Of a stretch of 5,720 nt of DNA, positions 1-5,611 are shown piece after piece. The DNA comes from an uncultured Prevotella sp. (GTDB lineage Bacteria > Bacteroidota > Bacteroidia > Bacteroidales > Bacteroidaceae). Made by a program: the position numbers and the translations under genes. The notes under the pieces are model-generated. The model was not told the DNA's origin. It saw nothing but the letters and a program-made list of their open reading frames with translations, and searched no databases. Location of the stretch: contig CALCUV010000169.1 in the NCBI GenBank assembly GCA_937906765.1, positions 1 through 5,720 of the forward strand, read 5' to 3'. Each line of letters opens with the position of its first letter. Position 1 is the stretch's first letter.

Positions 1-281
1 AGAAGAACATGCTCGTAGGCGTTGTCGGACTCCGTAGCATCCGCAAAATAATATTCCGAAGCGAACTCTACCGCCTCTACACGGTGGAGCAAATCATGCA
101 CACCCCCACCATCCTCCTTTCTACGGCCGACCCCATGCAAGTGGTGATGGACAAACTCGAACAAACGCCTTACTCCACCCTCCCCGTACTTAACACCGAC
201 AACACCTTCGCCGGCTTCGTGTCACGCACGAAATTCTATGCCCACTACCGACAGGTGATGAAGGATTTTTCGCAAGAGTAA
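1..281 (+). CDS. ClC-family chloride channel/antiporter, C-terminal CBS region (5' end outside window)
   Basis: This is the last 92 or so codons of a gene that starts before the window. The reading frame begins at base 3 (Lys-Asn before the Met at 9), so the ATG at 9 is internal and not the true start. The visible part looks like the final CBS domain found in the cytoplasmic tail of bacterial ClC chloride channels or Cl-/H+ antiporters: a 'VEQIM..PTILLSTADPMQVVMDKLE' type start, a 'TLPVLNTDNTFAGFVSRTKFY' strand-turn-strand core, and an end (YRQVMKDFSQE) of the kind seen in Bacteroidetes ClC proteins. CBS pairs in these proteins bind adenine nucleotides and modulate the membrane channel. The channel domain itself is not visible, so another CBS-containing protein is possible. 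The neighbouring fmt gene fits a ClC-fmt arrangement that I recall from Bacteroidales. The gene ends in TAA and repeat copy A follows at once. Confidence 0.75.
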   Translation, partial: KNMLVGVVGLRSIRKIIFRSELYRLYTVEQIMHTPTILLSTADPMQVVMDKLEQTPYSTLPVLNTDNTFAGFVSRTKFYAHYRQVMKDFSQE

Positions 282-283
282 AA

Positions 284-480
284 GAGAAAGAAAAAAAGGA
301 AAAAGGAAAAAGGAGAAAGACCATGCGGAATAGAAACGCCCAGTAAGAGCATAATCTACATAGCGATGGGCAACACCCTGACCAGAGTACAACTACTCTA
401 CGGATTTTCCCTTTTAGGGAATACTTGCCTCACTCCGCACGGACTACTAACTACTAACCCCTCACTACTAACTCCTATAC
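284..480 (+). repeat. Heptad-armed palindromic intergenic repeat, copy A (long core)
   Basis: This copy fills the gap between the ClC stop codon and the fmt start codon. From left to right it has a purine-rich array in 7-base steps (GGAAAAA at 298 and 305, GGAGAAA at 312), a left palindrome arm CCATGCGG (321-328), a core of 106 bases, a right arm CCGCACGG (435-442), and a pyrimidine-rich array in 7-base steps (ACTACTA at 443 and 450, ACCCCTC at 457, ACTACTA at 464, ACTCCTA at 471) that ends four bases before the fmt ATG. The core contains a 39-base module (356-394) shared with fragment D and a small TTCCC/GGGAA hairpin near 405-422. Copies B (2485-2603) and C (5612-5701) have the same layout. 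Confidence 0.8.
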
Positions 481-481
481 A

Positions 482-1450
482 ATGACCAAACAAGACCTAC
501 GCATCATCTATATGGGCACTCCCGAATTTGCCGTGGAGAGTCTTCGTGCCCTCGTTGAGGGCGGTTATAACGTCGTGGCTGTTGTCACCATGCCCGACAA
601 ACCCATTGGGCGCCACCAAACGGAACTCCAAGCCTCGCCCGTGAAGCAATATGCCGTGTCGCAAGGCCTGCGCGTGCTCCAACCCGAGCGCTTGAAGGAC
701 GAGGCCTTCGTAAACGAACTCCGCGAACTCCATGCCGACCTCCAAATCGTAGTGGCCTTCCGCATGCTTCCCGAAGTGGTGTGGAGCATGCCTTCCCTCG
801 GCACCTTCAACCTGCACGCCTCGCTGCTGCCCGAGTATCGTGGCGCAGCACCCATCAACTGGGCGGTCATCAATGGTGACAAGGAAACGGGCATCACCAC
901 CTTCTTCCTCCAACACGAGATTGACACGGGCAACGTCATCCAACAGGTACGCGTGCCCATTGCCGACACGGATAATGTGGAAATCGTGTACGACAAACTC
1001 ATGCACCTCGGTGGAGCGCTCGTAACGGAAACCGTAGACAACATCCTTGCGGGCACCGTTCGCCCCATTCCGCAAGAGGGAATGGCACCCTGCGACGAAC
1101 TCCGCCCTGCCCCCAAAATCTTTAAGGAAACCTGTCGCATCGATTGGCAGACGGGCGTAAAGCGCTGCTACGACTTCGTACGCGGACTCTCACCCTACCC
1201 CGCCGCATGGACAGAACTCACCACGGCGGGCAAAACGCAGGTGCTCAAGGTGTATGAAACCGAAAAGGAATTCACCTCCCACCAACATCCCCTCGGCACC
1301 CTCCACACCGACGGAAAGACCTTCCTCAAAGTCGCCCTCGCCGACGGCTTCCTCCACCTGCGCCAGATCCAATTGGCAGGCAAGAAGCGAATGGCCATCA
1401 CCGACTTCCTCCGCGGCTTTAAGGCGGATGGCGAAATGAGGGTAGAGTAA
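482..1450 (+). CDS. fmt: Methionyl-tRNA formyltransferase
   Basis: This cytoplasmic enzyme transfers the formyl group of 10-formyltetrahydrofolate to the amino group of Met-tRNA(fMet), which makes the initiator tRNA. The 322-residue product is close to the usual length of about 315. It starts with the Rossmann-like strand IIYMGTPEFAV (residues 8-18). The tRNA-contact loop PDKPIGRHQ follows at residues 38-46. The formyltransferase signature NLHASLLPEYRGAAPINWA spans residues 110-128, with Asn110 and His112 in the catalytic positions, and catalytic Asp148 lies in HEIDTGNV. The C-terminal OB-like tRNA-binding domain covers roughly residues 208-320. The ATG at 482 was chosen because the N-terminal strand begins eight codons later; no Shine-Dalgarno sequence is present, as usual in Bacteroidetes. 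The heptad array of repeat A ends four bases upstream and a strong terminator lies at 1564-1591. Nothing in the sequence looks damaged. Confidence 0.97.
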   Translation: MTKQDLRIIYMGTPEFAVESLRALVEGGYNVVAVVTMPDKPIGRHQTELQASPVKQYAVSQGLRVLQPERLKDEAFVNELRELHADLQIVVAFRMLPEVVWSMPSLGTFNLHASLLPEYRGAAPINWAVINGDKETGITTFFLQHEIDTGNVIQQVRVPIADTDNVEIVYDKLMHLGGALVTETVDNILAGTVRPIPQEGMAPCDELRPAPKIFKETCRIDWQTGVKRCYDFVRGLSPYPAAWTELTTAGKTQVLKVYETEKEFTSHQHPLGTLHTDGKTFLKVALADGFLHLRQIQLAGKKRMAITDFLRGFKADGEMRVE

Positions 1451-1486
1451 GAATTAGAGTACAGAGTACAACTGACAGAGTACAAC

Positions 1487-1542
1487 GACCTGCGGAAAGA
1501 GAACTACATAGCGAAGGGTAACGTCCTGGACTGATTACAACT
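1487..1542 (+). repeat. Fragment D: degenerate left part of the intergenic repeat with the 39-base module
   Basis: The sequence begins GACCTGCGGAA, which matches the left palindrome arm of copy A (GACCATGCGGAA) with one A missing. It then has a shortened spacer and a 39-base module (1504-1542) that matches 356-394 of copy A at 31 of 39 positions by hand count. The right arm CCGCACGG and the heptad tail are absent, so this looks like a decayed or truncated relative. The module contains a small hairpin, AGGG-TAACG-TCCT. It lies just after fmt and before its terminator, so it would be transcribed in the fmt 3' UTR. Confidence 0.65.
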
Positions 1543-1563
1543 CATTTTTTGCTTGAACATTAT

Positions 1564-1591
1564 GGGCGCACCGTTTGTGCGTCCTTTTTTT
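1564..1591 (+). terminator. Intrinsic terminator of fmt
   Basis: An 8-bp stem GGGCGCAC / GTGCGTCC (one G-U pair) with a 5-base loop CGTTT is followed directly by seven T residues. This is a textbook Rho-independent terminator, about 113 bases after the fmt stop. It separates fmt from the gap upstream of the peroxiredoxin gene. Confidence 0.9.
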
Positions 1592-1704
1592 GTTTCACTC
1601 AGTTTCCCCCTTTTCGTGGTTTATCAAGGTCGGTGCTCCTGAATACTACCTCTCCCTACTTTCACAATATCCCTCACATCCGACCGCTCCCCATTTTCCT
1701 TGCC

Positions 1705-1763
1705 ATTTCCTTATGCAAAGATACAACACGCGGGAGGTGAGTTGTATCTTTGCATAAGGAAAT
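1705..1763. repeat. Perfect 23-bp inverted repeat with 13-base loop
   Basis: Bases 1705-1727 and 1741-1763 are exact reverse complements over 23 bp, around a 13-base GC-rich loop (ACGCGGGAGGTGA). Each arm contains TATCTTTG, which matches the Bacteroidetes -7 promoter consensus TAnnTTTG. The right-arm copy (1745-1752) reads rightwards and the left-arm copy (1723-1716) reads leftwards, so the two face outwards. No TTTG -33 element is found at about 20 bases for either, so promoter function is unproven. No T-tract follows on either side, so it is not a normal terminator. Confidence 0.85.
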
Positions 1764-1790
1764 CCTCTCCCCCTACAGCCCAGCCCCTTT

Positions 1791-1866
1791 CAAACTAACT
1801 CCCAATTACTATCTCCCATATAAATAAAACTAACTCACTAATGCTTCAAACTATCTCCCAATTACT
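1791..1866 (+). repeat. Imperfect 20-bp direct repeat, 56-base spacing
   Basis: CAAACTAACTCCCAATTACT at 1791-1810 recurs as CAAACTATCTCCCAATTACT at 1847-1866 with a single mismatch. The start-to-start distance is 56 bases, eight times seven. The sequence between and after is rich in similar short words (TACTATC, TCCCATA, AACTAAC, CCTAACT), loosely in a 7-base step, so it may be a decayed heptad array like those flanking copies A to C. It lies about 90-165 bases upstream of the peroxiredoxin promoter. Confidence 0.6.
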
Positions 1867-1955
1867 GAAGCCTAACTCGCTTTTAAGACACATAGCATCC
1901 CCACCCTGACACTCCACCTTATAGATAATCCCTATACATCCATAGTTTTTATCTG

Positions 1956-1987
1956 TTTGCATAATTCAAAATCCCTGCTTACCTTTG
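1956..1987 (+). promoter_or_regulatory. Bacteroidetes-type sigma-ABfr promoter of the peroxiredoxin gene
   Basis: TTTG at 1956-1959 and TACCTTTG at 1980-1987 are separated by 20 bases, an excellent fit to the Bacteroidetes primary promoter consensus (TTTG, about 19-21 bases, TAnnTTTG). Transcription would begin around 1993-1997, giving an A-rich leader of roughly 20-25 bases before the ATG at 2019. The match is seen directly; activity is inferred. Confidence 0.8.
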
Positions 1988-2018
1988 CATCAGAAAAAAA
2001 GAAAAACAGAATTTGATT

Positions 2019-2483
2019 ATGCTAAACATTGGAGATAAGATTCCCGAAGTATTCGGCATGAACGAAGCGGGAGCAGAAGTGACACGCGCACAATTCAGCG
2101 GACAGAAACTCGTGATTTATTTCTATCCCAAGGACAACACATCAGGTTGCACGGCGCAGGCATGCAGCCTTCGTGACGACTATCACGAACTGGCGGCACT
2201 CGGTTACAACGTCATCGGCGTGAGTAGCAATTCGGCGGCGTCGCATCAGAAGTTTATTGAGAAGAACGCCCTACCCTTCACCCTCATTGCCGACACCGAC
2301 CTCCGCCTGCACGAAATCTTTGGCACATGGGGCGAAAAATCAATGTGCGGACGCAAGTACATGGGCACCCTTCGCACCACCTTCGTGGTCGACGAAACGG
2401 GCACCATCACCCACATCTTTACCCCCAAGCAAATCAACACCAAGACGCATGCGCAACAAGTGCTAAAGGCGGTGAAGAATTAG
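2019..2483 (+). CDS. bcp: Thioredoxin-dependent thiol peroxidase (Bcp/PrxQ peroxiredoxin)
   Basis: This cytoplasmic peroxidase reduces hydrogen peroxide and organic hydroperoxides and is recycled by thioredoxin. The 154-residue product has the PrxQ/Bcp signature YPKDNTSGCTAQACSLRDD at residues 36-54, with peroxidatic Cys44 and, five residues later, resolving Cys49. Both are present, so it should work as an atypical two-cysteine enzyme. The conserved arginine of the active site is Arg119 in TLRTTFVVDETG, and GRKYMG (111-116) is typical of the family. I prefer the ATG at 2019 (MLNIGDKIPE) to the TTG at 2013: the family begins at this point, and TTG starts are rare. The gene has its own promoter at 1956-1987 with an A-rich leader and no Shine-Dalgarno. 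Repeat copy B begins one base after the TAG stop. Confidence 0.95.
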   Translation: MLNIGDKIPEVFGMNEAGAEVTRAQFSGQKLVIYFYPKDNTSGCTAQACSLRDDYHELAALGYNVIGVSSNSAASHQKFIEKNALPFTLIADTDLRLHEIFGTWGEKSMCGRKYMGTLRTTFVVDETGTITHIFTPKQINTKTHAQQVLKAVKN

Positions 2484-2484
2484 T

Positions 2485-2603
2485 GAGAAGAGAGGAGTGA
2501 GGAGTCCATGCGGTATGATTCTTCTTGCAACTCCATTGTGATTTTACTCCGCACGGACTACTCACTACTCACTACTCACTACTCTCTCCTCACTACTAAC
2601 TAC
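2485..2603 (+). repeat. Heptad-armed palindromic intergenic repeat, copy B (intermediate core)
   Basis: The copy starts one base after the bcp stop codon. The left heptads are GAGAAGA, GAGGAGT and GAGGAGT (2485-2505). The left arm AGTCCATGCGG (2503-2513) and right arm CCGCACGGACT (2549-2559) form an 11-bp palindrome with one A-C mismatch around a 35-base core. The right heptads are four exact ACTACTC units (2557-2584), then TCTCCTC, ACTACTA and a partial unit (to 2603). The left GAGGAGT unit is nearly the reverse complement of the right ACTACTC unit, so the whole element is one long imperfect inverted repeat. The downstream gene starts 58 bases after the array. Confidence 0.85.
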
Positions 2604-2661
2604 AAACATTCAGTTCCTAATACCAATACCCAAAATCTCTAACTTAAAACATTTACAAACT

Positions 2662-2838
2662 ATGGAAACAAAGAATACCGTTCTCGAGACATTAAAGGCG
2701 GCTGGCGAACCCCTCAACGCTGGTAAGATTGCCGAACTCTCAGGGCTTGACCGCAAGGAAGTGGACAAGGCGATGAAGCAACTCAAGGAAGAAGGCGCCA
2801 TCGTATCGCCCGTACGTTGCAAGTGGACCGTGGCGTAA
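2662..2838 (+). CDS. Small winged-helix DNA-binding protein (58 aa)
   Basis: This short gene encodes a highly charged 58-residue protein. After a first helix (residues 5-14, [10 protein letters not shown]) comes a helix-turn-helix, roughly [11 protein letters not shown] (20-30) and [15 protein letters not shown] (31-45), then a two-strand wing ([13 protein letters not shown], 46-58). The order 'remove or license / assign to a group / decide by small helix' is that of a minimal winged-helix (MarR- or replication-factor-like) fold, and small single-domain proteins of this type occur in Bacteroidetes. It has no visible effector domain, so it may act as a dimer or an accessory DNA-binding protein; its target is unknown. 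The ATG at 2662 follows an A-rich leader (AAAACATTTACAAACT), typical of Bacteroidetes starts. No clear promoter is seen in 2604-2661, so it may be co-transcribed with bcp through repeat B. Confidence 0.8.
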   Translation: METKNTVLETLKAAGEPLNAGKIAELSGLDRKEVDKAMKQLKEEGAIVSPVRCKWTVA

Positions 2839-2874
2839 AAACTACCGCATCACTAATCTAATATAAAATACATT

Positions 2875-2911
2875 AAGGGCTGCACCGAATGATGAAATTG
2901 GCGCAGCCCTT
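2875..2911. terminator. Hairpin between convergent genes, probable bidirectional terminator
   Basis: AAGGGCTGC (2875-2883) and GCAGCCCTT (2903-2911) form a perfect 9-bp stem; after an A-C mismatch, CC (2885-2886) can also pair with GG (2900-2901). It lies between the stop of the winged-helix gene (2838) and the stop of the minus-strand membrane-protein gene (2945). Neither side has a strong T-tract (GGTATATAC to the right; AATGTATTTTATATT on the minus strand), so efficiency is uncertain. A second, weaker stem, ATATACTC (2915-2922) / GAGTATAT (2938-2945), overlaps the membrane-protein stop codon. Confidence 0.7.
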
Positions 2912-2944
2912 GGTATATACTCACTCTATTTATGATGGAGTATA

Positions 2945-5005
2945 TCAATTTCCCAATTGCATTCCTTGCTCATCAGGATAGACTCTTTCTAATGCATCCT
3001 GAGCGTCCGAATTACCTAAATCTGCAGCTTTCTGCCAATATTTTCTCGCTAAAGGTAAATCTATCCACCAATCTTCAGGTAAATTAAACTTGCATTGAAT
3101 ATTGTTATTATCATCCAAATCTATACCTTGTCTTTCACCAGATTCAGATACACGAATACCACTAAGATATTGCCATTTTCCATAAAGATTTCCCAAGTAG
3201 AGATATGCTTTTGCATCATTTTGCTCAGAAGCTAATTTCCACCACTTATGAGCTAAATTCAAATCCTTTTCAACTGAATTAACATCTAAAGTTTTTGCAT
3301 AGCATCTTCCTAACAACCTTTGACCAATAGGATTCCCGCCATTAGCTGATTGCACAAACCAGTAAAAAGCTCTTTCACTTTTTTCCGTATCCACTTGTGA
3401 ATATCCATCATTAATAATATAATCATAGCTATCTCCATAATAATACAACCCTAAATATGCTTGCGCTAAATGATTGTCATTATTTGCTTCTTCCTTAATA
3501 ATATCTAATAATTTTATATCACCATTATACTTATCAATTTCACTCGTAAATTCATAAATCTTAGATGTATTATTCCAAATATCTTGAAGTATTTGTCTTA
3601 ATTGTTCTTGCCTAGCAACCTTATCTTTTAGATATAAATTTTCATAAATTTCTTTTTCTTTATTCAAATGAGAATAATCATCAAATATTTCAGGAGTATT
3701 CACTGCAATTACACTTATGGGTATAATTGAAAAGATAAGTATAAGATTACTTAAAATCTTATATTTACTAGTTCTATTTTGTTTATTCTTCCAAATTATT
3801 AAATTATACACTATCAGTATAACGAGTAAACATGGCAAAAAACACAATGTAAGTTCATATTCCCCATCAATATTATAATACTGTTTATCCTCAAAACCAT
3901 AAGCATTATAACCAAGTACAAGACCCATAGCACCAACTAAACATGCAACAATACAACACAATATGAGGAGAGGTTTAACAACTTTATTATACAATATATA
4001 AATCCCAGAAACAATCCACTTAAGGCAATGATTTAGGTTCTTCAATAAACCATTTCCAAATGATTTGTATGATTGTGAAGACACTTTTTTACCACAGAAT
4101 TTACAAAACAAACTTTCTTGGTCCAACTCTTTTCCACAATAAGGACAATAAATGAATCCGGAACTTATCATATCTTTATTTTCAGTTTTTTCTTTTGTCT
4201 GATAATTGTTATCTTTACTTATTTTGCAATTATCCTCAGTGTAGTTCTCTTCTTTAATAATTTCGTTTATCTCAGTAGATATGCTTGTGTCAGAACTATT
4301 TATTTCAGAATTGCATTCTATATTGATGGGCGTTTTTGTATTATACGTTTTGATGAGTAGATAACTGAGTATACCCATCACAATATATGGTAGCAATTCA
4401 GGCCATTCGAAATAATGTATATCTGTTATGCTAAGTCCCAATGCATACAATAAGAAATATCCTATTCCTTTTCTAACTTTTGTGTACCATTTAGTATTTG
4501 ACCATTGAAATTTATAGGCATAAACTGCAATAATGATGTTTGTAAAGAAATGATTAAAGGCTTGATGTATATAGAATTGGGTTGTCGTTTCATAGCCAAT
4601 TACAGGTGTCTTTAGTAAAGCCATATCAATTTCATTCAGTCCAACTCTATATTTTAATGCGTCATGAATGTTGTCATTTATCCATAATAACTCAGCAACA
4701 GGCAAAAAAATACATAGTAATACAAATATTGTAGAAATTGCTTTAGGAATAATTCTATTGTAACTTATCTCTTTTTTTGTCTGTTCATCAATTACAAGCA
4801 AATATCCCAAACATGTTCCAAAAATTACATAGAAGATATAAACAAATTGTTTTTTCCAACCTACTTTTAGTGTATTATCAACAATACCAATCTTTGCATC
4901 TCGAGATGCAAAGGTTGAAAATAGTCCTATCAACAAAAAGTAGACAAAAGAATGAAAAGACAATATTTTTAAGAACGTAATTGTGCTTAATGTAATTGAG
5001 TCCAT
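2945..5005 (-). CDS. Membrane protein with zinc ribbon and C-terminal Sel1-like repeats, function unknown
   Basis: I do not recognise a named family for this 686-residue protein. It has a hydrophobic N-terminal half with about six likely membrane segments (near residues 16-34, 54-72, 88-107, 150-165, 180-195, 203-220). A polar, acidic, Asn/Ser-rich linker follows (222-282). Next is a zinc ribbon CPYCGKELDQESLFCKFCGKK with Cys287, Cys290, Cys301 and Cys304. Three more membrane segments lie near 343-366, 384-404 and 418-436. A helical, coiled-coil-prone stretch (445-490) leads to about four Sel1/TPR-like repeats (near 495-523, 543-570, 582-609, 650-675; for example AFYWFVQSANGGNPIGQRLLGRCYA). 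Sel1 repeats usually bind proteins, so a membrane-anchored scaffold or sensor is plausible. Topology is uncertain because positive charges do not give a consistent picture. The gene is strikingly AT-rich: 11 of 60 bases are G or C at 3481-3540, against 37 of 60 at 661-720 in fmt. This suggests horizontal transfer. It stands alone on its strand between convergent and co-directional neighbours. The ATG at 5005 directly abuts two 15-bp repeats. Confidence 0.8.
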   Translation of the reverse strand: MDSITLSTITFLKILSFHSFVYFLLIGLFSTFASRDAKIGIVDNTLKVGWKKQFVYIFYVIFGTCLGYLLVIDEQTKKEISYNRIIPKAISTIFVLLCIFLPVAELLWINDNIHDALKYRVGLNEIDMALLKTPVIGYETTTQFYIHQAFNHFFTNIIIAVYAYKFQWSNTKWYTKVRKGIGYFLLYALGLSITDIHYFEWPELLPYIVMGILSYLLIKTYNTKTPINIECNSEINSSDTSISTEINEIIKEENYTEDNCKISKDNNYQTKEKTENKDMISSGFIYCPYCGKELDQESLFCKFCGKKVSSQSYKSFGNGLLKNLNHCLKWIVSGIYILYNKVVKPLLILCCIVACLVGAMGLVLGYNAYGFEDKQYYNIDGEYELTLCFLPCLLVILIVYNLIIWKNKQNRTSKYKILSNLILIFSIIPISVIAVNTPEIFDDYSHLNKEKEIYENLYLKDKVARQEQLRQILQDIWNNTSKIYEFTSEIDKYNGDIKLLDIIKEEANNDNHLAQAYLGLYYYGDSYDYIINDGYSQVDTEKSERAFYWFVQSANGGNPIGQRLLGRCYAKTLDVNSVEKDLNLAHKWWKLASEQNDAKAYLYLGNLYGKWQYLSGIRVSESGERQGIDLDDNNNIQCKFNLPEDWWIDLPLARKYWQKAADLGNSDAQDALERVYPDEQGMQLGN

Positions 5006-5035
5006 AACTATATATACTTTAACTATATATACTTT
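5006..5035 (-). repeat. Tandem 15-bp repeat abutting the start codon of the membrane-protein gene
   Basis: On the plus strand AACTATATATACTTT occurs twice head to tail (5006-5020 and 5021-5035). Read in the direction of the gene this is AAAGTATATATAGTT twice, ending at the base before the ATG. The array therefore forms the ribosome-binding region or the core promoter of the gene. No convincing TAnnTTTG promoter is seen farther upstream. Confidence 0.85.
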
Positions 5036-5136
5036 ATATTATCCTCTTTTAAAGTGAAAAACGACTATTAGCAGGAAAAATAATTACTCAAATTATAGCT
5101 TCAATTTTTGATATATAATATATCAGCATGAGGGTA
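5036..5136. other. AT-rich spacer with GATATAT-A-ATATATC palindrome
   Basis: This 101-base spacer separates the phosphatase stop from the repeats before the membrane-protein gene. It contains a 7-bp-armed palindrome at 5110-5124 (GATATAT, A, ATATATC), followed on the minus strand by AAAAATT. It could be a weak terminator for the phosphatase gene, but the stem has almost no GC. Base composition changes abruptly at about 5137, where the GC-rich phosphatase gene begins. Confidence 0.45.
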
Positions 5137-5595
5137 TTACCTCACCCTCCTCAACAACTCCGCACAAGCATCTTCGAGCAGGGTAACGACGAGGTCGAAC
5201 GCTTCGGGGCCGTCGTAATAGGGGTCGGGGATGAAGGTGTGAGGATGCTCCGTGAGGTAATCTGCCATGCGCGCGACCTTCTGCTTTGCCTCCTCCGAGG
5301 GAGCGACGTTGTGAAGTTGGCGCACGTTGTTATCGTCCATCGCCACGATAAGGTCGAAGCGCGTGAAATCTTCTTTACGCACAGGGCGCGAACGGTGTGT
5401 GAGGTGATACCCACGGCGTTGGGCGCAAACACGCATACGACTATCTGCCAATTCGCCTTCGTGATAGTCAATCATGTCTGCCGAATCAACCGTAAATTGG
5501 TCGTCCACCCCTGCCTTACGAGCAAGCGTGCGAAAGACTTCTTCCGCCGTGACGGAGCGACAGATGTTGCCGAGGCATACGAAGAGGATGTTCAT
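5137..5595 (-). CDS. Low-molecular-weight protein tyrosine phosphatase
   Basis: This small cytoplasmic phosphatase removes phosphate from phosphotyrosine; in many bacteria the substrates are tyrosine kinases that control exopolysaccharide production. The 152-residue product has the usual length. The phosphate-binding loop CLGNICRS (residues 7-14) supplies nucleophile Cys7 and Arg13, and the general-acid loop IPDPYYDG (122-129) supplies Asp124. The HRSRPV stretch (67-72) and SRMR (52-55) are as I recall them in Bacteroidetes relatives. The residue after CRS is Val where many family members have Pro, and the usual 'DSAG' is DSAD (37-40); neither removes a catalytic residue. A Wzb/Etk-type partner kinase is not in the window. 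It could also act as an arsenate reductase-like protein, but that is less likely here. The ATG at 5595 was chosen because MNILFVCLGN matches the family start. Repeat copy C lies 16 bases upstream. Confidence 0.95.
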   Translation of the reverse strand: MNILFVCLGNICRSVTAEEVFRTLARKAGVDDQFTVDSADMIDYHEGELADSRMRVCAQRRGYHLTHRSRPVRKEDFTRFDLIVAMDDNNVRQLHNVAPSEEAKQKVARMADYLTEHPHTFIPDPYYDGPEAFDLVVTLLEDACAELLRRVR

Positions 5596-5611
5596 TTTGG
5601 GTGAGGTTTGA

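Larger units (their letters stand above)
1451..2018. other. 568-base non-coding gap between fmt and bcp
   Basis: No credible gene is visible here; the short open frames (for example 1549-1740) are low-complexity and run through the terminator. The gap holds AGAGTAC repeated at 1456, 1463 and 1477, repeat fragment D (1487-1542), the fmt terminator (1564-1591), a perfect 23-bp inverted repeat (1705-1763), an imperfect 20-bp direct repeat (1791-1810 and 1847-1866) and the peroxiredoxin promoter (1956-1987). I see nothing recognisable in 1592-1704 beyond pyrimidine-rich sequence. Confidence 0.7.

Noticed and set aside
497..1140. Long minus-strand open frames opposite fmt (about 190 codons each)
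   Set aside because: They lie wholly inside fmt, whose catalytic motifs are intact on the plus strand; long antisense frames are expected in GC-rich coding sequence.
1549..1757. Short plus-strand open frames of about 60 codons after fmt
   Set aside because: They run through the fmt terminator and into the inverted repeat, and the predicted peptides look like translated non-coding sequence.
2013..2018. TTG at 2013 as the start of the peroxiredoxin gene
   Set aside because: It adds only Met-Ile before an ATG that matches the family start and has a typical A-rich leader.
2557..2603. ACTACTC array considered as a CRISPR-like repeat
   Set aside because: The units are 7 bases long with no spacers, and no cas gene is present.
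2610..2822. 70-codon minus-strand open frame near repeat B
   Set aside because: It overlaps the winged-helix gene on the opposite strand and has no family features.
4118..4980. Plus-strand open frames of 67-80 codons inside the membrane-protein gene
   Set aside because: They are antisense to the zinc-ribbon and membrane-segment codons of a continuous 686-residue frame.
5089..5098. TATAATTTG on the minus strand as a promoter for the membrane-protein gene
   Set aside because: The spacing in the -7 motif is off by one base and no TTTG element lies about 20 bases upstream.
5128..5604. 158-codon plus-strand open frame opposite the phosphatase gene
   Set aside because: The minus strand encodes intact CLGNICRS and DPYYD motifs; the plus-strand frame shows no recognisable features.
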